Positions 1-7,921 of a stretch of DNA of 64,000 nucleotides are shown one piece after another. Position 1 is the stretch's first letter. Every line of letters begins with the position of its first letter. Below the pieces are notes generated by a model. It did no database searches, was not told the DNA's origin, and saw nothing but the letters and a program-made list of their open reading frames with translations. The stretch is from Nocardioides sp. SR21. Lineage in GTDB: Bacteria; Actinomycetota; Actinomycetes; Propionibacteriales; Nocardioidaceae. Where the stretch lies: positions 1 through 64,000 of the forward strand of contig NZ_JAKWJR010000014.1 in NCBI RefSeq assembly GCF_022761125.1. Reading direction: 5' to 3'. Both the position numbers and the translations under genes were made by a program.

Positions 1-690
1 GATCGAGCGGCGGACGTCGATCGGGAGGGCGGGGTCGAGGGTGGCGGCCTTCGCCTTCAGGTTGTCGTCCAACGCGACGGCGTCGGCGAGGTCCATGATC
101 CCGGCGACGGGGACCTGTCCGGTCGAGGTGACCTGGCGCCAGTAGAACGTGAGGTGCCGGTGCTCGGCGTCGGCTTGGCGGCGTTGTTCGGCTGCGGCCG
201 GGTCGAACTCCGCGCGGGCTGCTTCGACGGTGCGCTCGATCTGGGCGAACGTGCACGTGTGGAGGACCGGCGCGAGCGCGCGGTCCACGAACGCCGCCGC
301 ATCGACCGGCAGCGCCTTGGTCTGCTGGGCGACCTTCCGGGCCTTCCAGACCGCGACCTCGCCCGCACCGACGCGTGCCCAGGTGCGCGGGAGCCGGTGC
401 GCCAGCTCAACGGCATCGCCGATGAACACCCGGCCGGCGTCGGTGTTCATCCCGACCGCGAGCGCGAACTCGGCGATGGAGAACTCCGCGACCGTCGGGG
501 CGCCGTCACCGGCGACCTCGAGCTCCCGCTCCTCCCAGGACCGAGTCTGGTCCACGGCATCGCCGGGGTTCAGTGCCGCCCACTCGACCGCGAGCTGCAG
601 CTTGTCGATCTCGGCTTTCACGGCGGCGGCTTGGCGTTGGCGGGCGACCTTCAGCACCTGCTCACGAGTGAGGGTGCTGGTCGTCGTCAT
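1..690 (-). CDS. DUF222 / HNH endonuclease-family protein (13E12 type), C-terminus off window
   Basis: This reading frame stays open for 230 codons from an ATG at 690 to the left edge, so the C-terminal part is missing. The translation is a mostly helical DUF222 N-terminal region with stretches such as VAEFSIAEFALAVGMNTDAG and HRLPRTWARVGAGEV. These are typical of the abundant actinobacterial 13E12/DUF222 proteins, which usually end in an HNH nuclease motif. That motif, if present, lies outside the window. The family is multicopy in Nocardioides-like genomes and its cellular role is not established. The upstream 275 bases hold no recognised gene. I am confident of the family but cannot say whether the nuclease domain is intact. 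Confidence 0.8.
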   Translation of the reverse strand, partial: MTTTSTLTREQVLKVARQRQAAAVKAEIDKLQLAVEWAALNPGDAVDQTRSWEERELEVAGDGAPTVAEFSIAEFALAVGMNTDAGRVFIGDAVELAHRLPRTWARVGAGEVAVWKARKVAQQTKALPVDAAAFVDRALAPVLHTCTFAQIERTVEAARAEFDPAAAEQRRQADAEHRHLTFYWRQVTSTGQVPVAGIMDLADAVALDDNLKAKAATLDPALPIDVRRSI

Positions 691-965
691 GGTTCAAGCC
701 AAGCAGGGACCACCGACAATGGGGCCTCGGATTCCCTTGTTCTGACCGGGATGTGGACACGTCCGCGAAATAGTTCCGAGGATTTCGGTGGTGGTTTCGA
801 GACAGGCGCGAGCGCGCCTTCCTCAACCATCGAAGGGTGCGAAGCCCACCACCGGAAAGCCGGGAAGCAGCGCCAGCCCGCATCCGCCGTACCCGCGTAA
901 AAGCCCTGCCGGTCGCAACCAGAAGCAACCCGCAAGCGACCGAGATCCAGGTGGTCTCGAGACAA

Positions 966-1349
966 TCAGCGCCCGAGCTCGGCGGCCATCTTCTCCATCA
1001 GCGTGGTGAGGCCCTTGAAGGGGCGGACCATCACGGTGAAGTCGGTGAGCCGGTCATCGGCACCCCAGGTGAGCATGTCGACGCCGTGGACGGTGAGGCC
1101 GTCGAGCGTCGCCTCGAACTCCAGGACCGCGGAGTCGTCGCCGTACCACTCGCGGACGTACGACAGCGTGGGGCCGAGGACGGTGATGGCGGCCGAGAGG
1201 TAGGCCGTGGTGATCGCCTTCCCCTCCTGGACCGTGTGGACGGCCGGGGAGCGGAAGGTGCAGTCGTCGGCGAGCAGGCCGTCGAGCAGCGAGGCGTCGC
1301 GACGAGCGGCGATCTCGTGCCAGGCGGCGACCGGGGCGGGGCGCGACAT
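966..1349 (-). CDS. SnoaL/NTF2-like nuclear transport factor 2 family protein
   Basis: A 127-residue protein with the size and pattern of a SnoaL-like (NTF2 fold) domain: a helical start (AWHEIAARRDASLLDGLLAD), then strands including VLEFEATLDGLTVHGVDML and a closing amphipathic helix. The cone-shaped fold binds small molecules or acts as an enzyme, but no catalytic residues can be assigned here. Its ATG overlaps the TGA of era by one base (TGATG), so it is translationally coupled and the last gene of the tmsA-tmsB-SIP-era operon. The substrate is unknown. Other small alpha+beta barrel families are possible but less likely. Confidence 0.8.
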   Translation of the reverse strand: MSRPAPVAAWHEIAARRDASLLDGLLADDCTFRSPAVHTVQEGKAITTAYLSAAITVLGPTLSYVREWYGDDSAVLEFEATLDGLTVHGVDMLTWGADDRLTDFTVMVRPFKGLTTLMEKMAAELGR

Positions 1350-2266
1350 CAGAAGCCCAGCTTCCGCAGCTGCTTGGGGTCGCGCTGCCAGTCCTTGGCG
1401 ACCTTGACGTGGAGGTCGAGGTACACGGGAGTGCCGAGCAGGGCCTCGATCTGCTTGCGGGAGCGGGAGCCGATGGACTTCAGGCGCGAGCCCTTGGGCC
1501 CGATGATGATGCCCTTCTGGGAGTCGCGCTCGACGTACACGTTGGCGTGGATGTCGAGGAGCGGCTTGTCCTCGGGCCGGTCCGCGCGGAGGTTCATCTC
1601 CTCGACGACGACCGCGACCGAGTGCGGGAGCTCGTCTCGCAGCCCCTCGAGCGCGGCCTCGCGGATCAGCTCGGCGGCGAGGATCTCCTCCGGCGCGTCG
1701 GTGAGGTCGCCGTCCGGGTAGAGCTGCGGCCCCTCCGGCAGCAGGCCGACGAGGAGGTCGGCGAGAAGCGACACCTGGTCGCCGGCCTTCGCCGACACCG
1801 GCACGATCTCGGCCCACTCGACCCCGATCTCGGCGCCGAGGGCCTGGATGTCGAGCAGGTGCGCGCCGATCTGCTCGGGCGTGGCGAGATCGGTCTTGGT
1901 GGCGATCGCGACCTTGGTGGTGCGCTTGATCTTCGCCATCTCGGTGGCGATGAACTTGTCGCCGGGCCCGATCTTCTCGTTCGCCGGGAAGCACACGGCG
2001 ACCACGTCGACCTCGGCGAGCGTCGTCGCGACCAGGTCGTTGAGCCGCTCACCGAGCAGCGTGCGCGGCCGGTGCAGGCCCGGGGTGTCGACGAGGATCA
2101 GCTGCGCGTCCTCGCGGTGCACGATCCCGCGTACGACGGTGCGCGTGGTCTGCGGCTTGTCGGAGGTGATCACGACCTTCTGCCCGACCAGGGCGTTGGT
2201 CAGCGTCGACTTGCCGGCGTTCGGCCGCCCGACGAAGGAGACGAACCCACTCCGGTGCTCGCTCAT
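1349..2266 (-). CDS. era: GTPase Era
   Basis: Era is a 305-residue GTPase that binds the 3' end of 16S rRNA during 30S maturation. The G1 P-loop GRPNAGKST is at residues 13-21, followed by the G2 region (TTRT) and G3 DTPG. The G4 motif reads TKTD instead of the usual NKxD. The C-terminus has the KH RNA-binding domain with GPKGSRLKSIG and ends at the family's usual length. The start ATG overlaps the stop of the upstream reductase gene by four bases (ATGA), and the stop overlaps the SnoaL gene. In many actinobacteria era directly follows phoH-ybeY-corC-cda. Here three lipid/redox genes sit in between. Confidence 0.97.
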   Translation of the reverse strand: MSEHRSGFVSFVGRPNAGKSTLTNALVGQKVVITSDKPQTTRTVVRGIVHREDAQLILVDTPGLHRPRTLLGERLNDLVATTLAEVDVVAVCFPANEKIGPGDKFIATEMAKIKRTTKVAIATKTDLATPEQIGAHLLDIQALGAEIGVEWAEIVPVSAKAGDQVSLLADLLVGLLPEGPQLYPDGDLTDAPEEILAAELIREAALEGLRDELPHSVAVVVEEMNLRADRPEDKPLLDIHANVYVERDSQKGIIIGPKGSRLKSIGSRSRKQIEALLGTPVYLDLHVKVAKDWQRDPKQLRKLGF

Positions 2267-3039
2267 GATTCCCTCGCTTCGTCGTACTCGGCCCAGATCT
2301 GCTCGTCGCTCTTCCCCGCTGCCTTGCCGGCCCGGTAGATCGGCCCAGGGTCGACGGCGCGCGGCTGGCGCTGGGCGACGCCGCGCCAGTAGCCCATCAC
2401 GTCGTACGCCGTGCTCGGCAGCCTACGGTCTCGCATCAGGTGCTTGCGGATCGCGCGCATCTGCGCGGACTCCCCCGCCATCCAGAAGTAGCCCTCGCCG
2501 GTGGGCCAGTCGATCGTCTCGACGACCTCCGCGAGCGCGCTCTGCCCCTCACCCGGCGGCGTCAGCCACGTGACGTCCCCGGAGAGGTACGACGACAGGT
2601 CGTCCGGAACCTCGGCCCAGATCCGGGTCGGCACGTCGACCTCGGAGGCGATCCGCGCCATCGCCGGCATCGCGGTCAGGTCCCCGACCAGCAGCAGCCA
2701 CTGCGCGTCGGCGGGCATCGCGAACGAGCCCTTGGCCTCGGTGATCGTCACGGTCTCACCGACCGTCGAATCGGCACCGTCGCGGGCGGCCCACTCGGTC
2801 ACCAGGCCGACCTCGTGCACCACGACGTCGAGCACCAGCTCACCGCCGGACCACGAGCGCACCGTGTAGTAGCGGCTCTGGAACTGCCCGGGCACGACGA
2901 GACCGACCCACTCGTCGGGGATCCCGGTCGACTCGAAGGTCGCCAGGCCGGGCCCACCGAGGGTCAGCCGCACCAGGTGCGCCGAGATCTGCTCCCGACG
3001 GAGTACCTGTGCGTCGTACTGCTGGGCCCGCGTGCTCAC
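2263..3039 (-). CDS. Siderophore-interacting (SIP/ViuB-type) flavin reductase family protein
   Basis: About 258 residues from a GTG at 3039, eleven bases after the tmsB stop. The N-terminal FAD-binding domain has RYYTVRSW (the RxYTxR flavin motif). The C-terminal SIP domain has LVGDLTAMPAMARI and the family-typical DVMGYWR near the end. Such proteins use NAD(P)H and FAD to reduce ferric siderophores. Here the partner may instead be the neighbouring lipid oxidoreductase: the gene sits between tmsB and era in one tightly packed operon, and no siderophore transport or synthesis gene is nearby. That alternative role is inference from position only. Upstream in-frame codons could give a longer protein but would run into tmsB. 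Confidence 0.9.
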   Translation of the reverse strand: MSTRAQQYDAQVLRREQISAHLVRLTLGGPGLATFESTGIPDEWVGLVVPGQFQSRYYTVRSWSGGELVLDVVVHEVGLVTEWAARDGADSTVGETVTITEAKGSFAMPADAQWLLLVGDLTAMPAMARIASEVDVPTRIWAEVPDDLSSYLSGDVTWLTPPGEGQSALAEVVETIDWPTGEGYFWMAGESAQMRAIRKHLMRDRRLPSTAYDVMGYWRGVAQRQPRAVDPGPIYRAGKAAGKSDEQIWAEYDEARES

Positions 3040-3049
3040 GGGCTCAAGG

Positions 3050-4321
3050 CTAGAACGTGTGACGCAGGGGGTACCCGCTGGCCCCGTCCGAGTCGGTCTT
3101 GGTCGCGAGCACGTGGTGGAGCTGGATCTCGTTGCGCTCGAAGCCGAGCCGCGACCCGGCCATGTACAGGCCCCAGATCCGCGCGGTGCCCTCACCGACC
3201 TCCTCGACGCAGGCGTCCCAGTTCGACTCGAGGTTGCGGCACCAGCCCGCCAGCGTCTTGGCGTAGTGCACGCGGATGTTCTCCTCGTGCTGCACCTCGA
3301 GGCCGGCGTCCTGGATCTCGCTGATGATCGTGCCAGAGCCGATCAGCTCGCCGTCCGGGAAGACGTACCGGTCGATGAACGCGCCGGTGTTGCGCGGCTT
3401 GTTGTCGTACCGCGTGATGCAGTGGTTGAGCAGCCGGCCCTGCGGCTTGAGGTGGTCGCGGATCCAGCCGAAGTACGCCGGGTAGTTCTTGACCCCGATG
3501 TGCTCGGTGAGGCCGATCGAGGAGATCGCGTCGAAGCCCGACTCCTCGACGTGGCGGTAGTCCATGAACCGCACCTCGGCGAGGTGGTCGAGGCCCTCCT
3601 CCTTGATCGCGCGCTGCGCCCAGGACGCCTGCTCGCGCGACAGGGTGACGCCCAGCGCGTGCACGCCGTACTCCCGCGCCGCGTGCCGGACCATCCCGCC
3701 CCAGCCGCAGCCGAGGTCGAGCAGCCGTTGTCCGGGCTGGAGGTCGAGCTTGCGTGCGACCAGGTCGTACTTGGCGTGCTGCGCCTCCTCGAGGGTGGCG
3801 TCCTCGGTCGGGAAGACCGCGCAGGTGTAGGTCATCGACGGCCCGAGGACGTACTCGTAGAACTCGTTGGAGACGTCGTAGTGGTGATGGATCGCCTCGG
3901 CGTCGCGCGACTCGGAGTGCCGCAGGCCCTCGACCATCCGGCGCCAGCGCGGCAGGTGCTCCTGCGGGGGCGGCGGCGGGGGCTTGAGGTTCGCGATGCC
4001 CAGGCTGCGCACGATCGAGACGACCTCGGCGGCGGACGGCCGGCGGAACTTCGTGTGGTTCATCAGCAGCCGCAGGATCGGGTAGGGGTCACCCGGGTGC
4101 ACGCCGGTGAGCTCGAGGTCGCCGGCGGCGTAGGCGCGGGCCAGACCGAGGTCGCCGGGCGCGGTCATGATGTACGCCAGGCCACGCTCGTTGAGGAGCG
4201 TCATCCCGTACTGCGCGTCCACCGGCCCGGCGGCGCTGCCGTCGTACGCCGTGAACCGCAGCGGCATGCCGTCCTTCAGCAGCGACTCGATCGCGGACGC
4301 GATGGTGTAGGTCTTGCTCAT
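3050..4321 (-). CDS. tmsB: Cyclopropane-fatty-acid synthase-like methyltransferase, candidate TmsB/BfaB (10-methylene fatty acid synthase)
   Basis: A 423-residue class I SAM methyltransferase of the CFA synthase/mycolic acid methyltransferase family. The SAM-binding glycine loop is LLDLGCGWGGMVRHAARE. Other family motifs include IHHHYDVSNEFY and SIGLTEHIG. The start at 4321 overlaps the upstream oxidoreductase stop by four bases and has a GAAGAG ribosome site. A CFA-like methyltransferase directly behind a DHCR24-like FAD oxidoreductase is the arrangement known for 10-methylstearate (tuberculostearate) synthesis: the methyltransferase makes 10-methylene acyl chains at the membrane and the partner reduces them. 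A plain cyclopropane synthase is the main alternative. Confidence 0.85.
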   Translation of the reverse strand: MSKTYTIASAIESLLKDGMPLRFTAYDGSAAGPVDAQYGMTLLNERGLAYIMTAPGDLGLARAYAAGDLELTGVHPGDPYPILRLLMNHTKFRRPSAAEVVSIVRSLGIANLKPPPPPPQEHLPRWRRMVEGLRHSESRDAEAIHHHYDVSNEFYEYVLGPSMTYTCAVFPTEDATLEEAQHAKYDLVARKLDLQPGQRLLDLGCGWGGMVRHAAREYGVHALGVTLSREQASWAQRAIKEEGLDHLAEVRFMDYRHVEESGFDAISSIGLTEHIGVKNYPAYFGWIRDHLKPQGRLLNHCITRYDNKPRNTGAFIDRYVFPDGELIGSGTIISEIQDAGLEVQHEENIRVHYAKTLAGWCRNLESNWDACVEEVGEGTARIWGLYMAGSRLGFERNEIQLHHVLATKTDSDGASGYPLRHTF

Positions 4322-5673
4322 CGTCTCTTCACCGCCTTGTCGTAAAGGCTTGTCAGCCGGTCCTGCGGGTCGTAACGACCCTTCACGTCGGCGAGATTCC
4401 CGCCGTCGTAGAGCTCGTCGAAGGTCTCGCGGTCGTAGAACGCCTCGCTGTAGAGCGACTTGTGCCCGCCGAGCGCGTGCACCTTCGCCTCGATCGCGCG
4501 GTTGCGCGGGCCGTTCGGCGCGTCGGGGCCGACGTGCACCGTCCCCCAGAAGCCCGCGTTGACGTACGTCGCGTTCGGCTCCAACGGGTAGGAGGGCCAG
4601 GCCCGCTTGGCGACCAGCGGGCACAGCCACACCGGCCGCATGCCGACGGCCTCGTCGAACCACGCGAGGAACTCCCCGAGCCGCTCGACCGGCACCTCGA
4701 CGTCCTGGATCACCCGCTCGCGCAGCGGCCGGCCGGCGCGCCGGTCGAGGCGATCGGCGATCGAGAAGCGCCGGTCGAGACCGAGCAGCTTCATGTAGAC
4801 GTCCGAGCGCCGCCACCGCCGCGGCCACACCTTGCGCAGCCTCGGGTTCTGCGCCCCGAACGCGCCGGAGCACCAGAACCAGTCGGTGTCCCAGCGCCAC
4901 AGGTAGTCGTACATCGTCAGCAGGTCGGTCTCCCGTTGCTGGATCGACTTGTAGAAGACCTGCTGGCCGGCGTAGTCGCTGGTCGCGCCGCCGTCCTCGG
5001 TCCAGGTCGCGAGCGTCAGGTAGTACTCCCCCGGCGCGAACGCGACGCCGTCGAGGCCGTCGACCCGTACCCCGTCGTACGACGCCGCCTCGGTGATCTC
5101 GGCGATCGCCTTCGACAGCAGGTCGACGTCGTCGAAGCGGACGTGGCGCAGCGCGACGTACCCGGGCACCGGCTCGAGCCGGATCTTCAGCCTCGTGGCG
5201 TAGCCGAGCGAGCCGTAGGAGTTCGGGAACGTGTCGAACAGGTCCTCGCCCGGGACGGTGGTCACCACCGCGCCGGCGCCGGTGAAGACGTCCATCTCCA
5301 GCACCGACTCGTGCGGCAGCCCGTTGCGGAAGCTGGTCGACTCGATGCCGAGCCCGGTCACCGCGCCGCCGAGCGTGATCGTGCGCAGCTGCGGGACGAC
5401 GTATGGGATCAGGCCGTACGGCAGCGTCGCGTCGACGAGGTCCTCGTAGGTGCACATGCCCTGCACGTCCGCGGTGCGGGCGTCGGCGTCGACGGCGATC
5501 ACGCCGTCCAGCCCGGAGACGTCCAGGCCCGGCGCGTTCGTCGCGGCCCGCGGGCGGAACAGGTTGGACGTCTTCTTCGCCAGGCGAACCGGCGAGCCGC
5601 TCGGGATGGCGGCGTACGACGACCGGAGGCGGTGCACAGCCTGCTCGTGTGCTGCCCAACCTTTGGCACTCAC
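4318..5673 (-). CDS. tmsA: FAD-binding oxidoreductase, candidate TmsA/BfaA (10-methylene acyl reductase)
   Basis: About 451 residues from the GTG at 5673. A GTG at 5697 would add eight residues. The N-terminal PCMH-type FAD domain contains LGGAVTGLGIESTSFRNGLP, resembling the DHCR24/sterol-reductase-like group. A C-terminal cap domain follows. In the TmsA/BfaA group the enzyme reduces the 10-methylene group made by TmsB to a 10-methyl branch. I chose 5673 because a TAGGTT hexamer ends seven bases upstream, giving a leaderless start, and because the gene overlaps tmsB by ATGA. Nocardioides-type membranes commonly contain 10-methyl branched acids, which supports the assignment. The assignment rests on gene pairing, not on a search. 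Confidence 0.8.
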   Translation of the reverse strand: MSAKGWAAHEQAVHRLRSSYAAIPSGSPVRLAKKTSNLFRPRAATNAPGLDVSGLDGVIAVDADARTADVQGMCTYEDLVDATLPYGLIPYVVPQLRTITLGGAVTGLGIESTSFRNGLPHESVLEMDVFTGAGAVVTTVPGEDLFDTFPNSYGSLGYATRLKIRLEPVPGYVALRHVRFDDVDLLSKAIAEITEAASYDGVRVDGLDGVAFAPGEYYLTLATWTEDGGATSDYAGQQVFYKSIQQRETDLLTMYDYLWRWDTDWFWCSGAFGAQNPRLRKVWPRRWRRSDVYMKLLGLDRRFSIADRLDRRAGRPLRERVIQDVEVPVERLGEFLAWFDEAVGMRPVWLCPLVAKRAWPSYPLEPNATYVNAGFWGTVHVGPDAPNGPRNRAIEAKVHALGGHKSLYSEAFYDRETFDELYDGGNLADVKGRYDPQDRLTSLYDKAVKRR

Positions 5674-5680
5674 GGGACGT

Positions 5681-5686
5681 AACCTA
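5681..5686 (-). promoter_or_regulatory. Leaderless -10 element of the tmsA operon
   Basis: On the minus strand TAGGTT is followed by seven bases and then the tmsA GTG at 5673. This spacing fits a -10 hexamer with transcription starting at the start codon. No convincing -35 element was seen. Confidence 0.45.
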
Positions 5687-5834
5687 CTACTGCCCACGGG
5701 GCCGTCGCGATCGTTTTCGGCCCGCCGGAGAACGTACCGGTTCCAGATCTGGCCGGCGCCGAGCCGGCCGGGGAAGATCCTGCGCGTCGGCTCGGACTGG
5801 GCACGCGCCCAGCACGCGTCCGTCGCTGACCAGG

Positions 5835-6176
5835 TCAGGAGCTGACGGTCTCCGCGATCGTGCCCCGCGTGTCACCGCGGTGCACGACGATGCCCTCGCC
5901 GCCGATGTCGCGCAGGGCCGAGAGGTCTTCGGGGCTGACGGCGTCGGCGTCCGTCAGGACCACGGCGGCCTCGAGACCCTTCGCGCCGGAGGCGACCGCC
6001 ATCGCGACGCAGACCCCGATCGCCGAGACCTGCAGCGAGCTCAGGGCGACGGTGGCTCCGGCGTAGGTGCGGCCGTCGGCGTCGCGTACGGCGGCGCCCT
6101 CCGCAGCGTTGGTGCGGGCCCGGGTCGCGCGCGCCAGGGTCACCAGCTTCTTGTCCTCCGCGGAGAGGTCACTCAT
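5835..6176 (-). CDS. Degenerate cytidine deaminase-fold protein
   Basis: A 113-residue protein in the syntenic place of the small cytidine deaminase between the CBS/CorC protein and era. Parts of the fold are recognisable (GAAVRDADGRTYAG, LSSLQVSAIGVCVAMA, GLEAAVVLTDAD). However, the catalytic HAE/CAE motif and the zinc-binding PCxxC motif are both missing, and the only cysteine lies in an unrelated segment. It is therefore unlikely to deaminate cytidine, although databases often call it that. It overlaps the upstream gene by eight bases. Its function is unknown; a structural or regulatory role is possible. Confidence 0.8.
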   Translation of the reverse strand: MSDLSAEDKKLVTLARATRARTNAAEGAAVRDADGRTYAGATVALSSLQVSAIGVCVAMAVASGAKGLEAAVVLTDADAVSPEDLSALRDIGGEGIVVHRGDTRGTIAETVSS

Positions 6177-7464
6177 CGTCGTCCTCGCTCTCGTCGTCCT
6201 CGGGCACCCGCGCGATCAGCACGCTCCCGATCCGGTTGCGCCGGCCGGTCGCGGCCTCGGCCTCGAAGCGCAGCCCGTGGGCCTCGACGACCGACCCGGG
6301 GATCGGCACGCGGCCGAGGTGCTTGGCCATCAGGCCGCCGACACTGTCGACGTCCTCCTCCTCGACGTCGAAGCCGAACAGCTCGTCGAGGTCGTCGATC
6401 GGGTACCGCGACGACACCCGCAGCCGGCCGTCGTCGAGGGTCTCGACCTCGACCTGCTCCTCGTCGTACTCGTCGGTGATCTCGCCGACGATCTCCTCGA
6501 GCACGTCCTCGATCGTGACGATGCCGGCGGTGCCGCCGTACTCGTCGACGACCACGGCGATGTGCTGACGGTTGGCCTGCATCTCCGAGAGCAGCGCGTC
6601 GACGGGCTTGGACTCCGGGACCCAGTACGCCGGCCGCATGACCTCGTCGATGCGCTGGGTGAACTCCACGTCGGGAGCCTCGAAGTCGCGGCGGACGATG
6701 TCCTTCAGGTAGGCGAACCCGACGATCGTGTCGAGGTTGTCGTCGATGACCGGGACCCGCGAGAAGCCGCTGCGCAGGAAGAGGGACATCGTCTGGCGCA
6801 GGTTCTTGTAGCGCTCGATGTAGACCACGTCGTTGCGCGGCACCATCACCTCGCGCGTGCTCGTGTCACCGAGCTCGAACACCGAGTGGATCATCTTGCG
6901 CTCGCCGGACTCGATGACCGCGGACGCCTCGGCGAGGTCGACCAGCTCGCGCAGCTCGGTCTCGGTCGAGAACGGGCCCTCGCGGAAGCCCTTGCCCGGC
7001 GTCAGCGCGTTGCCGAGCAGGATCAGCAGCCGCGGGATCGGGCCGAGGACCGCGGTCATGGTCGCGATCGGCGCGGCCGAGAGCAGCGCGACCCGCTCGG
7101 AGTGCTGGCGGCCGACCGTGCGCGGGCCGACGCCGATCGCGACGAACGACACCAGCAGCATCACGCCGATCGAGGTCAGCACGGCCGGCCAGAACGCGTC
7201 CCACGCGACGTGCAGCTGCACCGCCACGATCACGATCGCGGAGATCTCGCACAGCAGCCGGAGCAGCAGCGCGGTGTTCAGGTAGCGCGGCGGGTCCTCG
7301 AGCACCACCAGCAGCCGGCGCGATCCCGGGCGCCCTTCGGCGGCCAGCTCCTCGGCGCGGGCGCGCGAGAACGACCCGAGCGCGGCGTCGGCCGCGGAGA
7401 ACAGCCCGGCGAGTACGACGAGAGCGGCCGCGACGATCAGCAGCCAGACGTCGCCGCTAGTCAC
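6169..7464 (-). CDS. CNNM/HlyC-CorC family membrane protein with paired CBS domains
   Basis: A 431-residue protein starting with GTG at 7464. The N-terminal DUF21/CNNM region has several hydrophobic helices (LLIVAAALVVLAGLFSAADA; IVIVAVQLHVAWDAFWPAVL). A CBS pair follows around residues 200-330 (REVMVPRNDVVYIE, FSRVPVIDDNLDTIVGFAYL, HIAVVVDEYGGTAGIVTIED). A C-terminal CorC_HlyC domain ends in an acidic tail. Bacterial members are linked to magnesium or cobalt transport; the hemolysin name is historical. It sits in phoH-ybeY-corC-cda, overlapping ybeY by eight bases. The Mg2+ role is by family only. Confidence 0.93.
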   Translation of the reverse strand: MTSGDVWLLIVAAALVVLAGLFSAADAALGSFSRARAEELAAEGRPGSRRLLVVLEDPPRYLNTALLLRLLCEISAIVIVAVQLHVAWDAFWPAVLTSIGVMLLVSFVAIGVGPRTVGRQHSERVALLSAAPIATMTAVLGPIPRLLILLGNALTPGKGFREGPFSTETELRELVDLAEASAVIESGERKMIHSVFELGDTSTREVMVPRNDVVYIERYKNLRQTMSLFLRSGFSRVPVIDDNLDTIVGFAYLKDIVRRDFEAPDVEFTQRIDEVMRPAYWVPESKPVDALLSEMQANRQHIAVVVDEYGGTAGIVTIEDVLEEIVGEITDEYDEEQVEVETLDDGRLRVSSRYPIDDLDELFGFDVEEEDVDSVGGLMAKHLGRVPIPGSVVEAHGLRFEAEAATGRRNRIGSVLIARVPEDDESEDDDE

Positions 7465-7921
7465 CGGCGGGGCTCGGCGCGCGCCATGCGGCGAGGAGCT
7501 CGTCCTGGAGACCGAACATCTCCTTGTGCTCCTCGGGCTCCGCGTGGTCGTAGCCGAGCAGGTGCAGGATGCCGTGCACGGTCAGCAGCTCGATCTCGGC
7601 CTCGGTGCCGTGGCCGGCGGTCTCGCCCTGGCGGGCGGCGACGTCGGGGCACAGCACCAGGTCGCCGAGCACGCCCTCCTCGGGCTCCTCGTTGACCAGG
7701 CCCGGGCGCAGCTCGTCCATCGGGAAGGCCAGCACGTCGGTCGGGCCCTCCTTCTCCATCCACTGCTCGTTGAGCTGCGCGATGGTCGCCTCGTCGACGG
7801 CCTTGATGCACAGCTCGGCCTGCGGGTGCACGCGCATCCGGTCCATCACGAAGCGGCTCAGCTCCGAGAGCTTCCGCACGTCGAGCTCGCGGCCGGACTC
7901 GTTGAGGATCTCGATCGTCAC
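7457..7921 (-). CDS. ybeY: Endoribonuclease YbeY
   Basis: YbeY is a single-strand endoribonuclease for 16S rRNA 3'-end maturation and ribosome quality control. The 154-residue protein has the zinc motif HGILHLLGYDH with histidines at residues 116, 120 and 126. It starts with GTG at 7921, overlapping the phoH stop by four bases (GTGA), and its stop overlaps the next gene. Length and neighbours are standard for actinobacteria. Confidence 0.96.
   Translation of the reverse strand: MTIEILNESGRELDVRKLSELSRFVMDRMRVHPQAELCIKAVDEATIAQLNEQWMEKEGPTDVLAFPMDELRPGLVNEEPEEGVLGDLVLCPDVAARQGETAGHGTEAEIELLTVHGILHLLGYDHAEPEEHKEMFGLQDELLAAWRAPSPAGD

Noticed and set aside
691..965. Hidden gene in the gap between the DUF222 gene and the SnoaL gene
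   Set aside because: Frames here are short, lack ribosome sites and show no motifs; part of the sequence looks like degenerate intergenic repeat.
1349..2266. Era inactivated by its unusual G4 motif TKTD
   Set aside because: Actinobacterial Era proteins, as I recall them, often have TKxD, and all other GTPase motifs and the KH domain are intact.
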